From Muribaculaceae bacterium (GTDB lineage Bacteria; Bacteroidota; Bacteroidia; Bacteroidales; Muribaculaceae): a stretch of 40,249 bases of DNA. The stretch covers positions 1 through 40,249 of the forward strand of contig JAIDSL010000005.1 in NCBI GenBank assembly GCA_029061255.1. Direction: 5' to 3'. Made by a program: the position numbers and the translations under genes. Under the pieces are notes generated by a model. It made no database searches. It was not told the DNA's origin and worked only from the letters and a program-made list of their open reading frames with translations. Below, one piece after another: positions 9,072-16,624 of the stretch. Position 1 is the stretch's first letter. Each line of letters starts with the position of its first letter.

Positions 9072-9554
9072 TTAACGGATGAATTTAAAAGAGTAGTTAG
9101 GCATGGAGGCCACAAAGACTCCCTTGCCAAGATTTCCTATGCTTATGGAGGCAGTTCCGTCCTGAGCTGCAGTGGCAGACACGAGTGTCTTTCCGGCGGC
9201 ATCGTAAACCATCAACTTGGCACCTGCTTCCAGTCCTGAAACGGAAAGGATGTCATTCACCAGAGAAACCTTGATGTGGTTGTCTCCTTCAATGCTTGCC
9301 ACGCCAGTGTCGACGGTCTTTATTGTCATGTTTACTACGTTATCCATGGCAAAGCGCGTGCCTTCGATGCTACGGTCGTCTGTGATGATCATTACATCGC
9401 CTTCAAAGGTGGCGACGGGAAGATACTCGAAGTCATATTCCACCGTATTGCCATCGGCAGTGTTGACAAGCAGCGAATAAGACGTCTCAGCCTTAATGGA
9501 AACAAAGGGCGCTAAGGCAAGGGCTGTCAGGGCTGCGAATATATGTTTTTTCAT
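9072..9554 (-). CDS. Small secreted protein with T9SS-like C-terminal domain
   Basis: The 160-aa protein has a signal peptide (residues 1 to about 22). It is followed by the shared motif YSLLVNTADGNTVEYDFEYL...ATFEG. The last 65 residues (SGLEAGAKLMVYDAAGKTLV ... FKFIR) have the layout of a Por/type IX secretion sorting domain: strand-turn-strand with VYDAAGK and a basic terminus. It lies 12 bp before the 554-aa gene and 32 bp after the 287-aa gene in the direction of transcription, so the three are almost surely co-transcribed. Its function is unknown; export to the cell surface is inferred. Confidence 0.8.
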   Translation of the reverse strand: MKKHIFAALTALALAPFVSIKAETSYSLLVNTADGNTVEYDFEYLPVATFEGDVMIITDDRSIEGTRFAMDNVVNMTIKTVDTGVASIEGDNHIKVSLVNDILSVSGLEAGAKLMVYDAAGKTLVSATAAQDGTASISIGNLGKGVFVASMPNYSFKFIR

Positions 9555-9586
9555 TTTGATGTCTTTGAATAATGGTTATTTTATTT

Positions 9587-10450
9587 TTACTCAGCAGTGC
9601 GAGCGGGAAGCTGGCCGCTGAAAGACGCTGTCATTGGGAGTCCATTCTCCAGAACGCCGTTGATCTTGATGACAGTATTGTCTCCTTCTTCTATCATAAG
9701 GGTGCCTTCCTTGAATTTTGAAGTGTCGTTGTATGGAGAATACAGGTTTACATAGCTTCCGGCACAACCGTTGTCAGTAGACTCAGAGAATGTGTAGGTG
9801 CCGGCCTTCGGTTCATTGCCTTCCGAGAACAGGTCGATTCGCATCTCGATCTTCCAGTTTTCATCGTTAAACCTGTAATAGAATCCATTAGGTGCCGGAT
9901 CGTTGACCTCAACATATGCGACTCCGGTGAGATCAAAGTTGGCTGTAGGCCCAAACTTCGGAAGCTTTCCGGTGAAGGAGCCCTTGACGTTCACGTCCTC
10001 TCCAACCACGAAATCAGCCGTGAAGGTATATACTTCGCCGTCGAGCTTGACATCAAGAGAGCCACTCTTCACGTCTTTCTTCTCCCCGCCGATTACGGCA
10101 GATGAATATCCGGCATCGATGGTATGCGAGTCAGATCCGCCTACTACATAGTTTCCCTGGGTTAGCCACATCGTTGAGGGCTGGTAGAGGTCGAGGTCAA
10201 GTTTGTCGCCGTTTTCAGCCAGAAGCATCAACTCGATGTTGGTGAGGCTGTAAGGATTCACATCAACTGAAGTAATTTCAAGATTGACTGCGTCACCTTG
10301 CGACTGGATCTTTTCGAAGGTTATTTCCTTCACATAATCCGCATTAAATTTGTGGGTCACACCATCTTTATCTGTTATGATAATGTTCTGGGCTGTAGCT
10401 CCCAGAATGGTGCTTCCACATAAAAGCAAAGCTGCTGTAAAGTGTTTCAT
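9587..10450 (-). CDS. Secreted protein of unknown function
   Basis: The 287-aa protein has a signal peptide ending near ILGATAQ (residue 21) and then the shared motif NIIITDKDGVTHKFNADYVKEITFEKI in shortened pieces (TDKDGVTHKF, EITFEK). The remainder alternates beta-strand-like segments with Gly/Asp turns (GSFTGKLPKFG, TASFSGQLPA), similar in style to the 554-aa protein. It is the first gene of the minus-strand operon, with a well-formed promoter about 85 bp upstream. The family is not recognised. Confidence 0.8.
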   Translation of the reverse strand: MKHFTAALLLCGSTILGATAQNIIITDKDGVTHKFNADYVKEITFEKIQSQGDAVNLEITSVDVNPYSLTNIELMLLAENGDKLDLDLYQPSTMWLTQGNYVVGGSDSHTIDAGYSSAVIGGEKKDVKSGSLDVKLDGEVYTFTADFVVGEDVNVKGSFTGKLPKFGPTANFDLTGVAYVEVNDPAPNGFYYRFNDENWKIEMRIDLFSEGNEPKAGTYTFSESTDNGCAGSYVNLYSPYNDTSKFKEGTLMIEEGDNTVIKINGVLENGLPMTASFSGQLPARTAE

Positions 10451-10491
10451 GTAAATTGAATTATATTGATTACAAATGAATTTACAATGTA

Positions 10492-10510
10492 TTCAACAAA
10501 TAGGTTGAAT
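10492..10510. repeat. Hairpin in the 5' leader of the secreted-protein operon
   Basis: ATTCAAC (10492-10498) and GTTGAAT (10504-10510) form a perfect 7-bp stem with a 5-nt loop. It lies between the promoter and the start codon at 10450, so it would be in the mRNA leader or act as an operator. Confidence 0.5.
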
Positions 10511-10527
10511 GCCGTTGGAAATTTGAA

Positions 10528-10561
10528 CAAAATTAGTTAAATTTGTTGAATTTTTAGCAAA
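10528..10561 (-). promoter_or_regulatory. Bacteroidetes-type promoter of the secreted-protein operon
   Basis: Read on the minus strand: TTTG (10561-10558), 22 bp, then TAATTTTG (10535-10528), matching the -33 / -7 (TAnnTTTG) consensus. The start of transcription would be near 10521, giving a leader of about 70 nt. Confidence 0.65.
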
Positions 10562-10612
10562 TTGATTTGTTAAAAAGTATTAATTATGCTTATTGATGAG
10601 TGATTCTGTGTT

Positions 10613-11596
10613 CTATTGTTTAGATCGCCAGGTCTTGATTCTAAGCTTAAAATTTTTTCGAAGCGGTTCGCTATAGAGCCATGGCTCGGCACCATGGTAA
10701 TCGCCGGTGTTGAGTATGTCAAGAATATTTGGGAGTGAACTCCCGTCATATCCTTCTACCACAAGCACCTTCGCACGGGGATCAAGAGTGACGGTAATGG
10801 TGTCGTCAAGCAGAGCCGGGGTCGCATCCGTCTTCCAATTGACCGGATTTATGCACATGGCATTTGGGGCAGCCACTACAGGTTTTGTGTATTTTACGTC
10901 TGACACTGAATTGTAGCAGATCACGGTGCCTGTATCAATAGAATCAGAAGCGGCTGTGATATAAGGATGAGAAGCAATGTCATCGGGCGTTACTTTATAG
11001 CCCATTACGTATGCCGCTACCATCCGGCTGCGGGTATTCTCGTCCAAGGTCTTGAGCAATTCCACAACTGATTTCCCACCCTGGCTGAATCCGGCAAGGA
11101 TAAACGGACGCCCTGCGTTATGCTTGTCTAAATATAGGTCAAATGCAGCTTTTACATCTTGGAAGGCGACGTCATGGTAGCGACGCGAAATAGTGTCTTC
11201 GTTAAGGGTTGCCCATGAGTCAAGGGTGATGTGTCGATAAAAGGGGGAGTAGAAGTCATTGCCGTCTGCCATATATTCGGCGACTCCTTCTATTTCTATG
11301 CTCATGTCGGCGCGATGGTCTGCACGCGAGGGATCAGCATAATGGCGTATGGCACCATCTGCCGATGTCCAGTCAAATTCCCAAGTCGATGGTATATAAA
11401 ACACATCTGCTCCTGACCCATTAGAGTCATTCTTTATGATATGCCACATCAAAGGGTCTGTATAATCCGGAGCAAGGGGAACGTAGACGGTTTCTTTCAC
11501 GGCATCCGGTTCAGTGTTGCCGGTGCATGCACATGTCAGTAGGGATATCACTATGCAGATGATTGTGGCTGCTATTATGCTTATTTTTTCGTTCAT
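10613..11596 (-). CDS. DUF3089 family lipoprotein (alpha/beta-hydrolase fold)
   Basis: The 327-aa protein has a hydrophobic N-terminus ending in LLTCACTG, consistent with a lipoprotein signal (Cys22 or Cys24). FILAGFSQGGKSVVELL holds the nucleophile-elbow serine (G-F-S-Q-G), and the start DVFYIPSTWEFDW plus internal YYSPF/FYSPFYRH-like segments match the DUF3089 family of predicted esterases. A C-terminal NILDILNTGDYHGAEPWLY places an Asp and a His where the triad would finish. It is transcribed alone on the minus strand, divergently from the Omp28 remnant, from its own promoter. The substrate is unknown. Confidence 0.85.
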   Translation of the reverse strand: MNEKISIIAATIICIVISLLTCACTGNTEPDAVKETVYVPLAPDYTDPLMWHIIKNDSNGSGADVFYIPSTWEFDWTSADGAIRHYADPSRADHRADMSIEIEGVAEYMADGNDFYSPFYRHITLDSWATLNEDTISRRYHDVAFQDVKAAFDLYLDKHNAGRPFILAGFSQGGKSVVELLKTLDENTRSRMVAAYVMGYKVTPDDIASHPYITAASDSIDTGTVICYNSVSDVKYTKPVVAAPNAMCINPVNWKTDATPALLDDTITVTLDPRAKVLVVEGYDGSSLPNILDILNTGDYHGAEPWLYSEPLRKNFKLRIKTWRSKQ

Positions 11597-11613
11597 TAGG
11601 AATATTTATTGGC

Positions 11614-11644
11614 AAATTTACGAAATATTTCCAATTTATGCAAG
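11614..11644 (-). promoter_or_regulatory. Promoter of the DUF3089 gene
   Basis: On the minus strand, CTTG (11644-11641) and TAAATTTG (11621-11614) are 19 bp apart. The -7 box is perfect (TAnnTTTG) and the -33 box matches 3 of 4. The start codon is only 18 bp downstream, so the mRNA leader would be very short. Confidence 0.6.
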
Positions 11645-11734
11645 TCTGGTTGATTTTAATTTTTGACGCATATGTTTTAAAAATCGTATCATTTGGCAAA
11701 TTAATTGAAAATTGTTTGCTAACCAACATCCACA

Positions 11735-12307
11735 TTGTCTATCAATGACTCGAATAGTGATATTCGTGTGGGATATGCAGTGCTTGAGGACAATGTCGGT
11801 CCATATGTTCAGCAAAACTATTATTCCGGAGGTTCGCATGGAGAGATGGGCGGATTCGAGGATGAGCCAAAGGTAGTTGGCCTGATCTTCAATGATGTGG
11901 TAAGATCCTATTATGGTTGCGAAGGTCTTCCCGGCTCGATCCCGGCAGAGATAAAGAAGGGTGAGGAATACGTGTACGAATGCCGCATACCTCTTACGAA
12001 TGTCACCAATAAAGATGAAGTGTCGGTTGTAGCAATGCTGATCGATGCCACTACCGGAGAGATCATAAATGGCGCCAAGAAGAAAAATCCGGTGTCAGCC
12101 GTAGGTATCATTGAGACTAGCAATGGAGGGAAAATCGATGTCGAGGGAAGAACAATCACACTTCGGGAAGCAGATATGGACGCAGAGCTTTTCTCCGTAG
12201 ACGGAAAGAAAGTCGCTACCCTTAAACCAAATGTAGCATTATCAGTAGAATCAGGAATTTATGTCGCAAAAATCGGCTCCAAGTCAATTAAGCTGATGGT
12301 AAAATAG
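11735..12307 (+). pseudogene. 5'-truncated Omp28-like outer membrane protein
   Basis: The frame encodes the C-terminal part of an Omp28-related Bacteroidetes outer-membrane protein: GYAVLEDNVGPYVQQNYYSG, GGFED, FNDVVR and VVAMLIDATTGEIINGAKK are characteristic. It then carries a short T9SS-like tail ending VESGIYVAKIGSKSIKLMVK. Full family members have a signal peptide and a long N-terminal region, absent here. The frame opens with a TTG, and a stop codon lies just upstream at 11720-11722, with no ATG or signal peptide. It is best read as a remnant left by a deletion. A real terminator still follows it. Confidence 0.75.
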
Positions 12308-12337
12308 AACGATAGACCCGAAAAATCTTACTGTATT

Positions 12338-12379
12338 GTCCTGTTGCCGCTTGACCGGCAGCAGGACAGTTTCTTTTTA
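12338..12379 (+). terminator. Rho-independent terminator after the Omp28 remnant
   Basis: A 12-bp stem (12338-12349 with 12356-12367; 11 Watson-Crick pairs plus one G-U) with a 6-nt loop is followed by a T-rich run, TTTCTTTTTAT. Confidence 0.8.
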
Positions 12380-12569
12380 TAGAAACCATAAAGACTCCCA
12401 TACCATCAATACCGACGGACGCACAGAGAACAGGGCACCGAAGATAAACGAGAAGTTTAAGGATAGAATAGAAATGAACAACCTGAGATAGATTGACGTT
12501 TTGTTTATGACGGCGACCATGAGGCCCGCTATACACATCTTAACCTATAAAAACATACTATACCATCCT

Positions 12570-14222
12570 ATGGAAAACTCAGGAAAAATGTTCTGTTATC
12601 AGTGTCAGGAGACCGCAAAGGGAACAGGCTGTACGCTTCGTGGCGTATGCGGCAAACTACCGGAAACATCAGCCCGTATGGACCTACTTCTCTATGCCAC
12701 CCGCGGCGTAGCTATCCTCAATAATCTTCTCAGGAAGGCTGGAAGGCCACAACGTGACGCAGACCATCAGGTGATAGACGCACTCTTCACCACAATCACC
12801 AACGCCAATTTTGACAATAGCTCGCTCGACGGCTTTATCCGCCGTGCATTCCAAATGAAGCGGGAACTGACTGCTAAATGCAAGGATGCCGGGATCGCTA
12901 TTCCGGATGCTCCGGAAGTCACTCTCGAGGCGGAACCGGAGGATTATGAGAAACTTGAGCCGGTGACTGGCGTACTAGCGGAGACCGACGCCGACAAGAG
13001 GGGTCTGAAGCAGCTCGCCATCTACGGCGCCAAAGGCGCGGCAGCATATGCACGCCATGCCGCCAACCTCAAATATGAGGACGACGAGGTGTACGAGTAC
13101 ATCGAAAGAGTACTCGCGGAGGTAAGCCGCGACGATATTTCCGTCGACGAGCTTATAAAGCTTGTTCTCTATATGGGTGAGGGTGGAGTAAAGGCTATGG
13201 CACTCCTGGACTCCGCGAACACAGGTACTTACGGCAATCCTGAGATAACCAAAGTCAATATAGGAGTACGTAACAATCCCGGCATCCTGATTTCCGGCCA
13301 TGACCTCCATGACCTCGAGGAACTGTTGGAGCAGACCGCAGAAACAGGAGTGGACGTATATACACATTCGGAGATGCTTCCGGGCCAATATTATCCATTC
13401 TTCAAGAAATACCCTCATTTCGCAGGAAATTACGGCAACGCATGGTGGAAGCAGGTAGATGAGTTCGAGACATTCAACGGATGCTTCGTATTCACATCCA
13501 ACTGTATCGTTCCTCCGCGCAAGACTGCTACGTATACAGACCGTATCTATACGCTCGGAGTGGTTGACATGCCCAGGACACACCATATAGAGGCGGATCC
13601 GGAGGGTAGGCACGACTTCTCCGAAGTTATAGCCAAGGCCAAGGCATGTCCGCCACCTACTGAAATCGAGAAAGGAGAGATCGTAGGCGGGTTCGCGCAC
13701 CATCAGGTATTAGAGCTTGCCCCGAAGATCATCGACCTTATCCAGAGGGGGAAGATCCGCAAGTTTGTGGTAATGGCCGGTTGCGACGGACGTTTCCCAT
13801 CTCGCAGTTACTATACTGAATTCGCGGAAGCTCTTCCGAAAGACTGTGTGATACTGACGGCAGGATGCGCGAAGTACCGCTACAACAAGCTTCCGCTTGG
13901 CGACATAGAGGGAGTTCCCCGAGTACTTGACGCAGGCCAATGCAATGACTCATATTCGCTCGTGCGCATAGCCATGGCACTTAAGGATGCGTTCAAGGTG
14001 GAGAGCATCAACGACCTGCCGCTCGTGTTCAACATAGCATGGTATGAGCAGAAGGCAGTCATCGTATTGTTGGCACTCCTCTACCTCGGCGTGCAGAACA
14101 TCCATACTGGTCCTACCCTACCGGCGTTCTTCACTCCGGATATACTGAAGGTGCTTCAGGAGAAGTTCAATATCGGGACCATCTCTACGGTGGAGAATGA
14201 TATCGCGACATTGATCGGTTAA
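12570..14222 (+). CDS. hcp: Hybrid cluster protein (hydroxylamine reductase)
   Basis: Hcp handles reactive nitrogen species: it reduces hydroxylamine in vitro and NO in vivo in several bacteria. The chosen ATG (12570) starts [12 protein letters not shown] and gives 550 aa, the usual length. The frame is open from an earlier ATG at 12501, but that would add 23 unrelated residues. The N-terminal cysteines C9, C12, C21 and C27 have CX2CX8CX5C spacing, the class I pattern of anaerobes that binds a 4Fe-4S cluster. Hybrid-cluster ligand motifs are all present: [44 protein letters not shown] and AWYEQKAV. No Hcr reductase gene is adjacent. Two small membrane-protein genes and an AraC regulator follow. 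Confidence 0.97.
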   Translation: MENSGKMFCYQCQETAKGTGCTLRGVCGKLPETSARMDLLLYATRGVAILNNLLRKAGRPQRDADHQVIDALFTTITNANFDNSSLDGFIRRAFQMKRELTAKCKDAGIAIPDAPEVTLEAEPEDYEKLEPVTGVLAETDADKRGLKQLAIYGAKGAAAYARHAANLKYEDDEVYEYIERVLAEVSRDDISVDELIKLVLYMGEGGVKAMALLDSANTGTYGNPEITKVNIGVRNNPGILISGHDLHDLEELLEQTAETGVDVYTHSEMLPGQYYPFFKKYPHFAGNYGNAWWKQVDEFETFNGCFVFTSNCIVPPRKTATYTDRIYTLGVVDMPRTHHIEADPEGRHDFSEVIAKAKACPPPTEIEKGEIVGGFAHHQVLELAPKIIDLIQRGKIRKFVVMAGCDGRFPSRSYYTEFAEALPKDCVILTAGCAKYRYNKLPLGDIEGVPRVLDAGQCNDSYSLVRIAMALKDAFKVESINDLPLVFNIAWYEQKAVIVLLALLYLGVQNIHTGPTLPAFFTPDILKVLQEKFNIGTISTVENDIATLIG

Positions 14223-14237
14223 TTAGAGACTAAAAGA

Positions 14238-14278
14238 CATGGCCTGTGTCATCACAATTTGTGATGACACAGGCCATG
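14238..14278 (+). terminator. Perfect 20-bp inverted repeat after hcp
   Basis: Arms 14238-14257 and 14259-14278 are perfectly complementary over 20 bp around one central base, 16 bp after the hcp stop codon. The sequence GTTTAATTGATTT follows. It is probably the hcp terminator or an mRNA 3'-end stabiliser; it is only 17 bp before the next start. Confidence 0.75.
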
Positions 14279-14294
14279 GTTTAATTGATTTAAT

Positions 14295-14753
14295 ATGAGT
14301 ATAGGAGAGACAGATAAAGACAATCTGACCAAAAGAGCCTTGGAACAGAATGCCTTCATACATAAGTATATCATTGCTATCGACCATGCGCTACTGTGGG
14401 TGGCGGCGTTGAGTTTCGCAGCGTTCTTTCACCTGTCGGAAGCCTTCAGCAAGCCTGAAGCATTGCTTTTCTCGACGTTGGTAGCATACTGCGCATATCT
14501 TTGCGAGAGCGGACTGGAGACACTTAAGGTGGCTGCCTCGGGATCGCTATATGAGTACGACTTCAGGAAAGCTGGGCTATGGAAATGGATAGCCTTGAAC
14601 ATCGCCGTTAACGTAACGCTGTCGCTGCTGTTCCTATCTGACCCATCATGGGTGTATCTTGTGCTCATAATACTGACAGCAGGATGGCAGAAATACATGG
14701 ACGGGCGCATTCCACCACGGCTTCAGGCAACGCAGAAGAAAATCAACATCTAA
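14295..14753 (+). CDS. Small integral membrane protein of unknown function
   Basis: The 152-aa protein has about four hydrophobic segments: residues ~26-48, ~54-72, ~97-116 and ~119-134, with a charged N-terminus and a basic C-terminus (RIPPRLQATQKK). It has no recognised catalytic motif. It follows hcp and is followed by another tiny membrane-protein gene and an AraC gene, all on the same strand. I do not recognise the family. Confidence 0.75.
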   Translation: MSIGETDKDNLTKRALEQNAFIHKYIIAIDHALLWVAALSFAAFFHLSEAFSKPEALLFSTLVAYCAYLCESGLETLKVAASGSLYEYDFRKAGLWKWIALNIAVNVTLSLLFLSDPSWVYLVLIILTAGWQKYMDGRIPPRLQATQKKINI

Positions 14754-14770
14754 TTCAACTTTCGAAAGCC

Positions 14771-14914
14771 ATGCATATCTCATCTACACTTATGCTGATC
14801 ATAGCATCAGTAGCCGCAACGCTCTTTGCAGGCGTATTCGCAGCGGCTGCGGTCATCACCCGCAGGAACAGGCGGACCATACAGAGAATAAGTAACAGGC
14901 AACCTAAAGCATGA
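14771..14914 (+). CDS. 47-aa single-pass membrane protein
   Basis: The ATG at 14771 begins MHISSTLMLIIASVAATLFA, one long hydrophobic helix (residues ~5-28), then a strongly basic tail, TRRNRRTIQRISNRQPKA. This N-out/C-in small-protein layout is plausible. The reading frame extends further upstream over the end of the 152-aa gene, but the ATG at 14771, 17 bp after that stop, gives the sensible product. Its stop overlaps the araC start (ATGA at 14911), implying translational coupling. Function unknown. Confidence 0.6.
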   Translation: MHISSTLMLIIASVAATLFAGVFAAAAVITRRNRRTIQRISNRQPKA

Positions 14915-15738
14915 CAACTACGATTACGCAGAATACGGATGATGTATTCGCCACATGCCAGTTAGAGTCTGAGGGTGAGTCTTCATATCTCATAAGAGAG
15001 AATGCACTGGTATATGTGGCCCGAGGCAGTCTCGACGTGCTTATCGACGGGGTGACCATCACGAGCGTAGGCGAAAACGAATGTGTGTTCGTTCGCAAAG
15101 ACCACCGTATGACACTTATGCATCATCCGGCGGAAAACATCGGTTACCATCTGTCGGTATTCCTGTTCTTTCCTCGTCAACTGCTTTTTGAATACTATAA
15201 GACCCTGCATGAGGCCGATCTGCCGGAAAAAGTGGAACGTAGCAAGCAGAGTTTCCTCAAAATTCCGAAATCATCGCTGCTTGTAAGTCTGTTTGAGTCA
15301 TTCAAGCCATATTGGGCAACAAGCGAGAATCCGGAAAAACACTGGTTAAGGATAAAGGTATTGGAAGCCATCCGGCTACTACTTAGGCAGGATAAGAGCG
15401 TATATGCCTCTCTCTTTGACTTTACAAGTCGCTGGCGCCTCGATATACTCGACTTCATGGAAAAGAACTACAAATATGATCTGAGTATAGAAGACATAGC
15501 CAATTACACCGGACGCAGTCTGGCGACTTTCAAACGGGATTTCAGCAAACTCTCCGATCTCTCACCCCGGAACTGGCTGACGGAGCGGCGGCTGAAATCG
15601 GCGCGACATCTGCTTTCGACTACGGATTGGCCTATTTACAAGATTATGAAGGAATCGGGATTCAAGAATTTCTCTCATTTCTCGAGATGCTACCGCGAGC
15701 ATTTCGGAGAGACCCCTTCGGAGACACGAAAGTCTTGA
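14911..15738 (+). CDS. AraC family transcriptional regulator
   Basis: The 275-aa protein has an N-terminal sensing domain with a cupin-like pattern (ALVYVARGSLDVLIDGV, VGENECVFVRKDHRM) and a C-terminal AraC-type double helix-turn-helix (residues ~180-272). The latter shows DLSIEDIANYTGRSLATFKR and the second-helix signature GFKNFSHFSRCYREHFGETP. The N-terminal layout is like the ExsA-type AraC_N group. It overlaps the upstream 47-aa gene by 4 bp and sits 119 bp before padC. Direct repeats in that gap make padC and the esterase/glycosidase genes likely targets; hcp is an alternative target (inference). Confidence 0.92.
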   Translation: MTTTITQNTDDVFATCQLESEGESSYLIRENALVYVARGSLDVLIDGVTITSVGENECVFVRKDHRMTLMHHPAENIGYHLSVFLFFPRQLLFEYYKTLHEADLPEKVERSKQSFLKIPKSSLLVSLFESFKPYWATSENPEKHWLRIKVLEAIRLLLRQDKSVYASLFDFTSRWRLDILDFMEKNYKYDLSIEDIANYTGRSLATFKRDFSKLSDLSPRNWLTERRLKSARHLLSTTDWPIYKIMKESGFKNFSHFSRCYREHFGETPSETRKS

Positions 15739-15749
15739 GCCTTAAGATT

Positions 15750-15780
15750 TGAGCCGTGTAGAATAATAATATGAGCCGTG
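15750..15780 (+). promoter_or_regulatory. Direct repeats upstream of padC, possible AraC operator
   Basis: TGAGCCGTG occurs at 15750-15758 and again at 15772-15780, a 22-bp step (about two helix turns). This is the usual layout of AraC-family half-sites. A partial TGAGCC is at 15736-15741 over the araC stop codon. No good -33/-7 promoter is visible in the gap, consistent with activator-dependent transcription (inference). Confidence 0.5.
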
Positions 15781-15857
15781 AAGTACAATCCTTATGAATG
15801 TCAAAGACGTTTTATTTATAGAAAAACAAAACAAAAGACATTAAAAATTAAGATATT

Positions 15858-16352
15858 ATGGAAAACTTCATTGGATCACACTTCATCTACACCTACGCCA
15901 ACGGCTGGAACTACGAACTTTATGTGAAGAACGAAGACACGGTAGACTACCGTATCCATAGTGGAATGGTAGGAGGCCGCTGGGTACGCGACCAGAAGGC
16001 CGACATCGTAAAACTTACCGATGGCGTCTATAAAATCTCCTGGACAGAACCGACAGGAACCGACGTGAGCCTCAACTTCATGCCTAAAGAGAACAAGCTT
16101 CACGGGGTGATATTCTTCCCGAAATGGGTAAAGGAGCATCCGGAAATCACCGTCCGCTATCAGAACGACTTCATTCCCTTGATGGAGGAGAGCCGCGAGA
16201 AATACGAGACTTATCCAAAGTATGTGGTTCCTGAATTCGGAGATATATTTTATGCAAAGAATGAGGGGAAGAACAACGAGAAAGTCATCTCAGAGGCTCC
16301 TTATGAAGGGATGATCGAAGACATAGTAAGCGGAAAACTCAGTTTTGAGTAA
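15858..16352 (+). CDS. padC: Phenolic acid decarboxylase
   Basis: This cytoplasmic enzyme decarboxylates p-coumaric, ferulic and caffeic acids to 4-vinylphenols without cofactor. The 164-aa length is typical. The start [20 protein letters not shown] is diagnostic, and the catalytic residues known from the Bacillus enzyme fall at the same numbers: Y11, Y13, R41 (GGRWV) and E64 (SWTEPTG). Downstream conserved blocks [18 protein letters not shown] and PEFGDIFYA are present. The family is usually controlled by PadR in Firmicutes; here an AraC regulator lies upstream instead. The adjacent secreted esterase could release the hydroxycinnamates. Confidence 0.96.
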   Translation: MENFIGSHFIYTYANGWNYELYVKNEDTVDYRIHSGMVGGRWVRDQKADIVKLTDGVYKISWTEPTGTDVSLNFMPKENKLHGVIFFPKWVKEHPEITVRYQNDFIPLMEESREKYETYPKYVVPEFGDIFYAKNEGKNNEKVISEAPYEGMIEDIVSGKLSFE

Positions 16353-16381
16353 AAATTAAGATAGATAACAGAAAATCAGTC

Positions 16382-16411
16382 AAGGCATCGTTAATCGCGG
16401 TGCCTTTTCTT
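16382..16411 (+). terminator. Terminator after padC
   Basis: AAGGCATCG (16382-16390) pairs with CGGTGCCTT (16398-16406) through 9 bp with one G-U pair, followed by TTCT. It is 29 bp after the padC stop, so padC and the esterase gene are at least partly separate units. Confidence 0.7.
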
Positions 16412-16450
16412 GTGATATTAGAGAAGGAATGCTTGAATCCGGGGGCTAAT

Positions 16451-16482
16451 GTTGCAAAATTCATCGAAAAGATATAACTTTG
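16451..16482 (+). promoter_or_regulatory. Promoter of the esterase-glycosidase operon
   Basis: The perfect -7 box TAACTTTG (16475-16482) is preceded 20 bp upstream by a weak -33 box (GTTG, 16451-16454). Transcription would start near 16489, giving a leader of about 135 nt before the esterase ATG. Confidence 0.6.
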
Positions 16483-16512
16483 CATTGTAGGAGTTACCGA
16501 TTGACAATTTGA

Positions 16513-16554
16513 GGCGGTTAGGACTTGCTTTAGCTTGGGCGAAGCCAAACCGCC
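16513..16554 (+). promoter_or_regulatory. Hairpin in the esterase mRNA leader
   Basis: GGCGGTT (16513-16519) pairs perfectly with AACCGCC (16548-16554). Inside are GCTT (16527-16530) and AAGC (16542-16545), which can form a second stem. This folds the middle of the long leader; any regulatory role is unproven. Confidence 0.4.
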
Positions 16555-16624
16555 TACCCATAGACTCATCACTCGGGAGCACATTCCAACCCTATGCACA
16601 CAACCTATACATAAACATAATATC

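Noticed and set aside
11735-11737. TTG as a genuine start of the Omp28-like gene
   Set aside because: No signal peptide, the N-terminal half of the family is missing and a stop codon lies just upstream; truncation explains it better.
12501-12569. Upstream extension of hcp from the ATG at 12501
   Set aside because: It would add 23 residues unlike any Hcp N-terminus; the ATG at 12570 gives the normal start before the cysteine motif.
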